Source: Dendrophyllia cribrosa (Eukaryota; Cnidaria; Anthozoa; Scleractinia; Dendrophylliidae). Taken from it: DNA of 64,000 bases. The stretch covers positions 1,563,410 to 1,627,409 of the forward strand of contig JAJLRJ010000001.1 in the NCBI GenBank assembly GCA_024195265.1, in the 5' to 3' direction. The notes beneath the pieces are model-generated. The model had not been told where the DNA came from, did no database searches, and worked only from the letters and a program-made list of their open reading frames with translations. Positions 1 through 11,300 of this stretch are shown here, piece after piece; within the stretch, counting starts at the first letter, position 1, and every line of letters begins with the position of its first letter. Made by a program: the position numbers and the translations under genes.

Positions 1-3000
1 CTTGGTTGGACAAGAAGTCTTTCTTTTTCAGGGAAATGACCATACCGGAGTCGAATACCACGGGTGGCGCACTGGTAGGAGCTCGCCGTTGGTGTGTACA
101 CCCCTTGGTTGATGGACCTTGATAGCCATCGAAGACGATCGTGGCATTTCCATACCGCCCTTGCACGTACTGAACGTACATTGCACAAACAGCATCAAAT
201 GTCACCCCATGCGGCCATATGACCCGATGGATAAGTGCGCCTCCATCCACAACATAGTGCAGATCTCCTACAGGGCGTGCCGTCTGTTTGCTTTCCGTTT
301 GAGCCCATATGGCGTCAGCTAACACAGACTTGTTGGCTTGCCTAGGAAGAAGAGAATTGTCAAACAAGGCGCTGGGATAGCTTGACATCTCGTACTTGAA
401 CAGGGCCTGAGGATCCTCGTATCGGCCACTGGTGGCCAGAAAGCTAAGCCTCTGGAAGAGAAGTTGCGGGTCTATTTGTACATATCCGTCGCTGAATGGG
501 ACTGCTGTTCTGGAGGCAAGAGTCAGTGCTTGATTCTTCTTCTTGAAAGAAAACTCATCAACTTTCTTTCCACGCATAGACTGGATGATCTTCTCTCCCA
601 CCTCTTTAGCCTTGTCACAGTTGACACTCTCTTCTGCCACTACTCCGGTCGCGATGTTTCGTAAAGACTTGTTAGTGCTAAACGGGCTTCTCAGAGACAG
701 GTACTCGAGGATCTTTAGGGTATCGCCATAATCTCGTTCCTTCATTGCCTTCGAAGCGTCTTTGTGCTGTCCACCTGTACTGTTATGCTGCTCACTCGTG
801 CTGTAGTCGGTTCCAGTGAGGCTCTGCATGGCATTATTCACATCGGCACAGATAGGCATGGACATGACCCACACCAACCGTTGCGTCTCGGTCATGCCTC
901 GTCCCCTGGTCAGCCCGCCTGTCGTCTTCACGCTCCTCATTAAGACCTAAGAAGTGCGAAAAAAAGAAAATGGTGACCAAGCATGAACAAAGCACTTGGT
1001 AAAATGTAATCTGATCAGCTCTCCCAAATAAGTACTGCGTTCAGAATTCAACTTTAGTTTCTTTTTCGCTTGCGCATTACTTTAGTATAAAAGTATTACA
1101 TTACCTGTTCAATGACCAAATCTGTAGATAACCCAGCCCACTCGCGATCACTCCGCCGCACAACATGTAAACCATCCACAAAGCTCTTGTAGACATCTGG
1201 ATGTGTACTCTCTAGAGCTTGCATGTGTTGAAGATAGAGATATGCCGACTTGGCATAAAGATTATGACCTGCAGAAGCGAAATAAGGCAGCATCTCGTAC
1301 ACAGCCTGTAGGTGGAGTTTCCAGTCGCCTGTCCGCTCCCCCTTGATAAACTTTCTCAGGATGTCTAACATCTTCATATACTCCAGCCACAAAACACCTG
1401 TTCTGTGGTCCTGTAAAGATACTTTCTTCTCTTCGATTTTCTTAGCTACCGAGCCAAGTGCTGTTGAAGATCTCACTTGTGCCATTTGTTGGTTGTCTAT
1501 GACTTGGCCATACAGAACTTTAACCAGTTCAAGATCAGTGTGTCTGAATCCGATCCTGAAGCACGTTCCTCATTCAAGTCTAGCTCCACGTCAACAGTGT
1601 CTTGCACGTCGTTTTCATTTGCTGGATTCTGGCTCACGGTATTCACAGGTAGAGATAGATCAAAGGTGTTGCATACAAGCAATGCATTGAGTGCAGCGTC
1701 AACAAGAAAGTGGCCTCTGACTGCTCTAGCTATAGCCTTTCCACTCAGCATATGAGTGATAGCATTTTTCGCATACACGAGTTCTAGAAGATCTTCTATT
1801 CCGGATCCTGACATCAAATAGCCTATACACCCGAGGAAGCTCATTTCCATGTGTAGTCCTCCTAATCTTAGTACTATAGACTTCAGTTTACTTCCTCGGG
1901 GCTCGTCCTGGATAAGTGCGAGGGCCTTCCACCACAACGGCTGATCGAATGTTACAATCGGTGTTACGCCATATCGACTTGCTTGCTCAGCGATGAAGGT
2001 AAGCGTGGAGTTGATACATGTCAAGTCACCGGGATCCATATCGATCATGGGGAGGAAAACTATCGATGACTTCCCGGGATGAGCCCCCAGGCATACGTTC
2101 TGCATCGTCCCTGACCAGCCTGGCCGGGGGGATCGCAACAGTGGTAAAGTTAGTTTCCAAAGAAGGTCCAAGTTTGCAGTCCGATCTTTCACTTTTAAGT
2201 TCTCTAGATCTCTATAAACTAACTTCTGGGGGTCTTCGCGAGGTCCGTTGTAGTGTAGTATAGGTATACGACCAGTCTGAGCTATTTGAGTAGATCTAAC
2301 CTCTCTTCTTGGGATGGCTTTGGTTGATTTCGTGCCTGGGGTAACGGTAGCGATTATTCCCATTCCGTGAAAAGTGCCGGTTCCATCCAGAGTTCGAGAG
2401 TTGTGGTCAACATTGTCTGCAGAAAACTGCATAAATCGGCCTGGTATCCATCCCGGAATCTCCGTCCCTTGAGCAACTGCTGCACTTCGTTGGTATTTCT
2501 GCACTGTACTATAAGAACTACAAAATCCATGAGCGTTTAGCGAATCGATTAAAAACTTCGAAGAGAAATGATGGTGCATTTGCACACCAAGACCGAGCTG
2601 CAGTGGTGCAATGATCGCTCTTGGCCGTGAGGTCTGTACTATTGCTTGACCAATCGAAGCAAGTTTCAAATTCACATCTTTTCCAGCAAACACGATCCTT
2701 AAAAATGTCTGCAACAGACCTGGCACAAACTCTAAGGCGGTTTCCACAGAAGACATGTCAGCACTTTCTGGGTAGTGTTCGTCAGTGGATTCCTTACTCC
2801 GGATTTCACTTTTGATCAAAATGGCAGCTGTCTCGATAATTCTCGATTCTTCTACCCGGACATCCTCGGTTTTCGGCTCAAGATGGAATTCGTGTAGTAT
2901 TGATGCTACCGTTTTCCTCAGCGTAACTACGTTAGCCTTCTTCTTAATTGTACTTATCACAATCTCATCACCAAAGCGTTCCTCAAGCTTTTTCTTTAAA

Positions 3001-3704
3001 TAGGCAACACTATAAGGCTCCTCGTTAGTACCTTCAAGGTATTCTTCCATTTTACTACTGATATCTTTAAGTGTCAGCTGTTCTTCTTCGTTATCTCTCA
3101 AGTATTGAACGATGTTTTCGAAAGCAGAGCTCCTTATTGTGTCAACAGGCCGTCCTTGAACTTTTGTTCGTTTTGCACCATCGTCCGTATCGCTGCTGTA
3201 TTGTGCAGGAATATCCTTTCCGGTCCGAAAATTGCTGCTACATGTCTGATGATAAACAGCGTCTGATGCATGCAGATCTCTCAGGTATTCTAGTCGACCA
3301 AGTACAACCTGGGACCAGGGATCAGTCCTTTCTTTACATATCATCAATACAGTATCTTGAAACTCCATTGTTCGCACAGGAATAACGTCATATCCCTTCT
3401 TTTTTCCAGTGTATTTAGCAGGTAGTCCACAAAAAATACACTGCTCTTGAACATTAAAAGGGAGGGAAGTTGAGCGACGTCTAACTGCAGGAGAAGAATC
3501 TTTAGCCTTAGGCATTCCATCTTGTTTATAGCTGTGGGGTCTGATGAGATCTAGGCGGCATTTCGTATGGACTTTACGACAAGGTTGAGCACCAATAGAA
3601 CTGTCTACCTCGTTGATTTTATCACAGCCCTTTTGGGTAAGTACTGCAAACTCAGAACTTCCATCTTCTAAATCACCTCCTCCACAGATACAACAGTTTT
3701 CCAT
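1..3704 (-). CDS. Uncharacterised multidomain protein: N-terminal Cys/His clusters, C-terminal FEN/PIN-like segment (partial)
   Basis: Seen: the start at 3704 opens a 735-codon frame. It has a Cys-rich start (CCICGGG, then CRKVHTKC), a second cluster (CIFCG, later YHQTCSSNFR) and a core reading DNVDHNSRTLDGTGTFHGMG. That frame stops at 1497, but after a 2-nt shift near 1536-1545 an adjacent frame continues without a stop to 1105. There a GT donor (exon end GAACAG) joins an AG acceptor at 947-948, and 1-946 stays open to the window edge. The last exon contains LTRGRGMTETQR, then VVDGGALIHRV, VFDGYQGPSTK and QRR. Known: FEN1/XPG nucleases have a similarly spaced early acidic motif followed by VFDG-x-P-x-x-K...R. 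Inference: a FEN/PIN-like fold at the C-terminus. The family is familiar to me as recurring, unnamed, in invertebrate genomes, but I know of no assigned function. The frameshift could be real decay or an assembly error. Confidence 0.6.
947..1104 (-). other. Intron of the uncharacterised gene
   Basis: The minus strand shows the donor CAG|GTAATG at the high-coordinate end and a TTCTTAG acceptor at the low end. Removing this segment keeps phase 0 (V-I-E-Q then V-L-M-R) and joins two long open stretches, so it reads as a spliced intron and not as decay. Confidence 0.65.
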
Positions 3705-4645
3705 TTCAATTGCATAGTAGTTACAACTATAAACGTTTGCAAATAAAAAAAATAAAGTCAGGACGATAATCGAAAACGAGCTGAAACAAACTCAAAAAGC
3801 TTTAAAAACAAAGTTTAAATAGTCTTTAACTTACCTACTAAGACAAAATTGTCTTTGAAGAAGTAAAACGAGGATAACAACCAACTTTTTCATGCAAAAT
3901 GAAGCGAAGAACTTACAGCAAACGTAGAGCTTGCGAAGCGATACAATTTCTATCAGGCGTTCCTCGCTTGGCCGAGAGGTCCTGGAAAATTCGCTTTTTT
4001 ATGTTTCCAGGCATAAATCAATAGGATTTTAAAGAAACTTTGATTATTTCAACTCAAAATGATCACAAAACACTATTCTCTAACTTTTTCAAATGAAAAA
4101 GACACTACAAGCCTACAAAAACGATAAAAACATGATTTTGCTGTTTTGGGATACCTGTGGTACACAAAACACCCTTTAAACTCTAAAACAACAAACATTT
4201 AAAACAAACATCACGTTTTCTTGTTTTCTTGTGCTAACATTACTGAAACGAAACCAACTAGGTATGCCAAAAACCTAAAATAGCTAATATCTAGTTGATT
4301 ATCGCTTTTGTACGGCGTGGGTACCCTGTGGTACAACCAATACATTTTCAAACCCAATTTTTATCATGTTCCACCAAGCGAATTTTGTGGAATTTTCAGT
4401 ATGTTGTTTATATAGCTACTCTTAACACTAGAACAGTGAAAAACATTTTGTTGCAATTAGTTTGATCATCCCCTATAAAATCTCATAGATTGACTGGACT
4501 ATAACCTATCGTAACTAACGCTGGTTACTCAAACGATCCCAGAAAGCCTAGTAACGACAGCTGGTGCTCAGTCTCCCTGAGGTTTCTGGAGTGGCAAATT
4601 GTCAATGGAATTAAAAATTGCATTAAACTGTAGAAGTTTACTTAC
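3705..4645. other. Non-coding stretch between the uncharacterised gene and the last visible PDCD11 exon
   Basis: No convincing coding signal on either strand. I looked on the minus strand for the missing PDCD11 C-terminus (the final HAT repeats) and found nothing resembling it. The sequence is AT-rich, and the string CCTGTGGTAC occurs twice (near 4150 and 4329). It is either intergenic or part of a large PDCD11 intron that contains the uncharacterised gene. Confidence 0.5.
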
Positions 4646-7600
4646 GTTTTCTCTTGGGCAGACTCTTGAGGCTCCTTTGCAGTAGTTTCCTGCCCAACTC
4701 TAGTTTGCCCTGCTTCATGTAAAATGACCCGAAACCGACCCACACCTTTCTACTTTGACTAAACCGCTTACTCATTGTCTGGTACAACTGTTCTGCCAAC
4801 TGGAAAGTAAAGAGCAATAAGATTAATCATCCTTTGTTTACACGAATGCAGATTATCTTTGTGTTACTTAAAAAAAAAAAAAAACAGACATATCATCAAC
4901 CGGCCACTTTAAAAAACGAGCCGGGACTTGGGAACGAATCAAAATTATCACAGAAAGCTTTTATTTCTACAGGAATGGTCTGTCACATAAAAGAGCATTG
5001 GGCTATTTTTTTTCAGTTCTTCGTCTTGTGACACACCTGATGCTGATTTATTTTCTCATGGAGAGTTCACTTGATATTTTCCTGTAGGTGTTAAAGGTGC
5101 TGCTTTTGCTATTTCATCTGCAAATGGAAGACCTTCATGTAGCTCGGATGATCACGTAGAAATGGCGGTCCCGTCTCCGATGGGGACGTAAAAGAACCAC
5201 TGAGGTCGTAACAAAACCCTGGTTGTGGCCATCCTCAGTGCCATACATTGTTCATAGGTGGGGTGGGGGAGATGAGATCAACAATGGACCGCCTTTATAC
5301 TGGCTGTCTGAGGCGCCTTCATGAGCTGATGTCCGATCTCATTCTCATAAGTGTATGTAAAGCCACATGAAACATGTGATTGTGCGCTATATAAGACGTA
5401 TTTCATTCGTTCATTCATTCATTCACAGTTATGAGTATTTTGTGTATAAGACAAACTTTGGCACAGTTTTGAACCATAAACATTCCATGGCATAAACGTG
5501 AGGAAAATGCATTCCAGAGATAGAAGTACAATGCTATAAAATCAGTTATAATTAAGACGTTCCTTCTATATATCCGTTTAGTTTTTCATACCTCGAATTT
5601 ATCTGTTCTTGTGTAGATGCCAATCAGCTGAAAGAAAATTTTCTTTGGCTCATTTTGCTGTAGGGCTCGTTCAAACACCTTTACCAGGGACTCTTGTGTG
5701 CCGTATAGGTTCTCCAGGTTCATAAGGGCCACCCACACGTTCAGCTTTTCCTGCTCCTCCCTGAGAATTAGTCACAACATGTAAATTAAAACCGGTCACT
5801 ATAACAATAATAACTTGTTTTGTTGATTCTTGTTTGTACATGACGTCATAAAAATTCAAAAATCTAAACTATACATCCTACAAAGCTGTTTCTAACAAGG
5901 TATGTGGATACCAGTGTTACAAACCCTCACAAAAAGTTTCAGGTTTTAACGATGTTTTGCTTCCAATTTGTAAAGGTTTTAAATGTGTCACGCAATTCGT
6001 CACGCTATTTCAGATAAGCCGTGAAAATAAACAAAATTTAACTAGTTGAAACTTATTTCTGCATTATAAATGCTTATAAGCCGATTTAATGGGACTTATA
6101 GTGAATCCAACATTTTGTGATGAGATTTTTGGTGTAATTAAAACTTTGAATTTTTGGCCGCCATGTTGGTGCCCTAAGTGAGATACCAAGATGGCCGCTG
6201 CAGACATTTCTACTAAAAATGCCTAATACTCGTTCGCCTATAACTATTGAACGAAATGTTCTTGCGGTTCAAAATTTAGCCCAGATGTGTAGTTTCAAAC
6301 TCTCTACAATTCCAGAAACATTTTAGAATCGAAATCTGTTTTTTAATGCTTCTGAATTTTGATATGACGCAAGTGCAAACTAAGTTTTCACAATTTCACA
6401 GCCCTATTTTGCATAAGAGGCCTATCACATATTACCTAAATGAAATTGTCTTGAGCGCTCTTTCGGCCACTGCCCTCGCCTTGTCAATGTCAGTGGTATG
6501 AAGATGATAAGCCATGTATTGTAACCACACTACAGAGTTGTTAGGTGATGATAACACGAGCCTGTCAAAGTCTTCAGCAGTCTCAGGCAGGCGATCCTCA
6601 TCCAATAACGACTGTTCAGTCTGCAGACAGAGAAATCGTTAATAGTTTTTTCCAAGAATTAAGGGCTTTACAAACGAAAGAGAACAATTCACACCTTAAA
6701 TAAGACGGGAACTAATCCACTAATCCAAACGCGAATGTTGATATATAAACCACATACAGCCCACAATTCCTTGATTTGCTCTGACGTCAGCCTTTGAATC
6801 TCTATTTACCTAATCAATTTAGTTGATAAAACCCAATTCTTCGTGTTTCACTCCCACACCGACGCAGTTGGTAAACTCCATAGGGACATCACCCTAACTC
6901 TTTGCAACCTACGGCAGACTAGCCTCTCTTCCAACAGGGAAAGTAACACTCTTACACACTCCGGCACAGAGAAGTGTTCTAGCTACTTCAACAATTGGAT
7001 CGAATGTGGTCTCTCACTTGCTGTACGCAACTTAAATGCACTAAAATTGCTAAATAAATATGCTGTTTAACCTTGTATAAGAAGTCTTCTTCAGCTTTTT
7101 TGGCCGCTCTTTTTTGTCTTTTGCTCTTCTTACGAGCAACCTGCAGATGAAGATGAAAAGAAAGACGTTTAGTCGTAAAAAAGCTTTTTATGTAAAAGAT
7201 GATAGCAAATAAAGATCTTCAGAGTAAACCGGATATAATGAACACAATCCACAAACTTAAACACGTACCTGTACGCTGGTTTCCGTTTCACTGTCGCTGC
7301 TTTCGTCGTCGCTCTCGTGTTCTCTCTTGTTATTTTGTTGTCCTTCTCCAGCTGTCTCCTCACTCCAATCAAATCCACTACAAAGCTGTGTACAAAACAA
7401 GCAATCAAAGGTTCCTGTGAGCCTGTTCGGATCCTCCACTCTCCGAGATGTTTTCATTCACCGACCCTCCACCCCCTGCGCCCAACTCCCCACCCTCCCC
7501 TCCCTCGCCGTTCCCGTGGATAAGGCAGGTAACCATTACATATCGCGAGCTCTGTGTTAACAGCCGATCGACGTCATCGAGCGATTAGTGAAATTTTGTC

Positions 7601-8354
7601 AGACTGCTGTAACTCGTTCAACGCTTGGCGTATTCACGAGTTAAACCTGTATTACGAGTTAAACATGTATTACGAGTTAAACCTGTATTACGAGTTAAAC
7701 ATGTATTACGAGTTAAACCTGTATTACGACAACATACTGATAACAAAATCAAGAAAATCAACAAGCAAGCAAGGATGGCCTTTGAAAAACTCACTGTCGA
7801 AGATCGGGAGAAAAGAACGACCAGCGAGCAAAGCAAGGTAAAAGGGAAAGAAAAGAGAGAGGGAGAGGTACAAGCTTCACTGTCCCAACCAAGTTTCTAC
7901 TCCGCATTTTATTTTACCGAAGGTCTATAAAAGGTGTAAGACAATAAGAAGAAAGTGTGGATACGGCTTTTTATAGACTTTTCACGGTTTTTCGAGTTTG
8001 TATGACGAACCATGAATTCACCCCGTAGAAGAGAGACCGTTAAACTTTGCATTCATTTTATTGAAAGTCTGAAATATGTCGAACAAATAAAACAAAAGCA
8101 AAATGCAACGCCTTACCTGTAATCTCGCTAGGCCATTAGTTTTATGCGCATTATCCTCATGGGTCTTGAATATAAAAACAAAAACAAAAAAATAACATTA
8201 TTACATGTAAGCGGAGTAAATCAAGAAAATGTGTAACTTGGTCTCCGACTTATTCACATAAAAGTTAGTTTCCAGACCTCTTCGTCCGAACTGGTTTCCA
8301 CTTCCTTGTCTTCTTCCTCGCTGTCGCTTGCAGCACTGACTTCATTATCGGAGT
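4646..8354 (-). CDS. PDCD11: PDCD11 acidic/basic linker exons and HAT-repeat exons
   Basis: Exons 8278-8354, 8117-8164, 7269-7385 and 7072-7140 give the low-complexity acidic linker ([16 protein letters not shown]), [15 protein letters not shown], and a basic [11 protein letters not shown] tract. Exons 6436-6620, 5592-5760 and 4646-4799 encode HAT (half-a-TPR) helices: [57 protein letters not shown]. For exon 7269-7385 I chose the CACAG acceptor at 7386-7387 because the nearer TAG would put a stop in frame. The last visible exon ends in phase 1 after SLPKRK with GTAAGT, so coding continues outside the window. Confidence 0.88.
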
Positions 8355-11300
8355 CTGAAAGAAAATTAATTAACTCTCACTGAACAAAAATGCCAGCAGA
8401 TTTCAAGAGTCAACCACACAATTGTGAGAAGGTTTATTATCAACCAAGAGGAACGCTGCAAGGGCATTGCAGGGTCATGGATTTGTATCCCGTTCGAGTC
8501 TGCTTTTTTTAAGATTTCTTAGTAACTGCTAAGTCGCCAACATGCTTAACGAGGATCTCAAATTCCACTCATGCTTTATCAGCAGTTCTTAAACTCATTA
8601 TGAAGAGAAAACAAAGGAAATCTCTACCGTAAACTTTTGAAAGAGTGTTTCATCAGGTATCCAAACACCTCCAAGTCGATTAAAAAAAAACTCGGCTGCG
8701 CCTCGTTTTTTTCAACCCAAGTCTGGGTATTTTGATATCCTAATGAAACACCCATGCGAATGTTTGATATATTAGATCTTATACATATGATTATTTCATC
8801 ATTTCATACTTGGACAATTTCTCTGTTAGTGGAGAGTAGGATATGAGCCAAAGGACCAGATAGAGCACGCAAAGGATCATATCTACAGAATGACTATACA
8901 ACAGAGAGTGTCAGCCCGCCGGGTGCAGAGACCATTTTACAACAAAACCTGACATTCTGAAGATGGGGGCAAACAGAGTACAACAGAAAAAATTGAAAGA
9001 GCGAAAATGTATGAATTGCAAGCTTCAACTTTTTCTGTTCATATTTGACAAGTGAAGTTGGTCTACAACGCGTAACCGCGTTTTAATTTCTCCCTGTATC
9101 TGCCTGAAAAATTATTCCGTCAGCAGGTTAATTTTTGTGTTTTAAACTATCATTTACCAGTCTTGAATTTCTTTAACATTTCCTCTGCCTCCTCATCTGA
9201 ATCATCCTTAGCCTCGTTGACCTTCTTTCTCTTCTTTCCCTTTTCCTTCTTTTCCTTGTCCTTTTTCGCTTTTTCTTCTATCCGTTTTGGTTTTGGAGCA
9301 GGGTCGGTCCCTCCGACGTCTGTTCCTTTAAGGGACAATTCTACGTGGCCTTTGGTTGGATCCACACTAATTCAAATTAAATACGATAAGAACATAAGCG
9401 CTAAAATACCCATTTTGATTTCATATTGTAAAGCACCTAGAAACAAACAGTGCCATTGGCAAGTACTGCTAAATAGCTTTCATTGGAGTGATCACACTTT
9501 CTGTTCGTCCAGTCTTAAAAGTTAAAAAGATAACTCAAGATTTGAATCTGGGCGTGAAAGGAGGGGACGAATGAACGATCGAACGAACGAAAAGGAGAAG
9601 GAATGAACGATCGATCGAACAAACGAACGAACAAACGAACGAACAAACGAACGAACGATCAATCGAACGAACGAAAACAGAAACAGCGATCGAAAGAAAA
9701 AAAAGAACGAACGAACGCGTGAACAAGCCAGAGAACGCATCTACGAATGAATGTACCCTTAACTAAATGTGACTCTATAACAAATGATGCTCAAAACTGG
9801 ATGCAAACTAACCGCAGTACTTACCTCAAAACTTTGCCAATTACAAGTTTTCCCCGAGGAAACAGAGGTTTCCATTGTTTCACGTAATACTGCGACAGAT
9901 TCTTGATCTGTACTCGAGCGACAATGTGATGGGCGAGGCTGGAAATTAATAAAACATAAGTTAACATAAACAATTCTTTTGAACCATTTTGGAAAAAGGT
10001 CTGATTGAGACTCCTCTTAAAGTCGAACCTAAAATCAAGGAAAAAAGGGTTGGGACGAATTTGCATTTACGATGTTTCCCTACGCACGCGACAGAAACAC
10101 GGTACGCGCAAACGATAAGTGTCCGTTTCCCGACCCCTACCCCCTTACAATGTTGAGTTCGTGTAATAAAAATGATTTGTGGATTTCAACATTGTCTCGG
10201 GGGGAGGGGTGGGGTTGGTAAGATGGGCTTTAAACGAAAAACATGGCTTCATTGGTCAGTCACACTAAATTAGTAGTTAATAGGAAGACTTTGTAACATT
10301 TGTCCCAAGAACTTTTGTCCTTGATTGTAGATGTTTGCATAAGTTCACAGGTTTTTTGCCTATAATATGGCCAGCACCCGTGAACATTTATATAAAAACA
10401 AGCCTTAAACAAGGACACTGACTATAAAAGGAACCTTGGCCTGGCCAAGCCGCCAGTCATTTCACACTTGACACCGAACTGTCAACATCACGTGCATCCG
10501 CTCGCCAATGGAGAACCGTTACCGGCGCGAAATTCAAATTTGGCAAGCTAAAATATTATATTCATGCTAAAAGGCGCATAAATTCAAATAATGTTATTAG
10601 TTTTATTTTCGTGAAAGATAAATTCTATACAAGATTGAGCTGGTGAAGGTAGAATTAGACCAATTTTTGGGGGCAACGGTCTTCCTCCGTGTTGCTCGCA
10701 GTGTTAGCCATCTTTGATTAGCCGTTGAAGCAGTGATGGTGTGACAAAGGGGGCGGAGCTATCCCTTTTATAGTCAGTGTCCTTGTTTAACATGGAACCA
10801 GCATCGAGATAGTGTTGAATGGATATATTCTATTAACCTGACAAATACACCGACATCAGAGCAGCTCTTCACATAGCCTCTTACAATATCTCCTTCTTTT
10901 AAGTCACTCAAGATTTTGATCTCACGATCCATCTTCTCGCCATCTGCAACTGAGACAGAAGCCGCCATGAAAACAATACAAATAACATTGCAAGACAAAG
11001 CTCCACATTTAACGTCTTTATATGACGCTTTCGACATTACTGATCCTAGCAGTGTGTGACAGTAAATGACCGAGCTCGCCACAAGTCTTTCACTAGCTAA
11101 GAGGTTACAGCACCTGACCGGTGTACGGAAGGTCATGGGTTCGTCTCCACTGAATACAGTTCATGAGAAGTTTTATTTTTTTGTGTTTATCCGCCTATTT
11201 TACTGATTATAATGCGATAAAAACAACAACAATGAGCTGATAATAATTAAGGTAAAACAATGCAATTATTTGTTTTGCTTTGGTCATGTTCTATTGATAT

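Noticed and set aside
7410..7560. Coding exon shared with 14795-14930 (both CCCTCC-rich with GGTAACCATTAC or GATAACCATTAC)
   Set aside because: The similarity is real but low-complexity and without a conserved frame; more likely a repeat fragment than an exon.
9522..9740. Minus-strand frames rich in [10 protein letters not shown]
   Set aside because: Translation of the AACG/AACA tetranucleotide repeat; no independent coding evidence. The same holds for 12548-12781.
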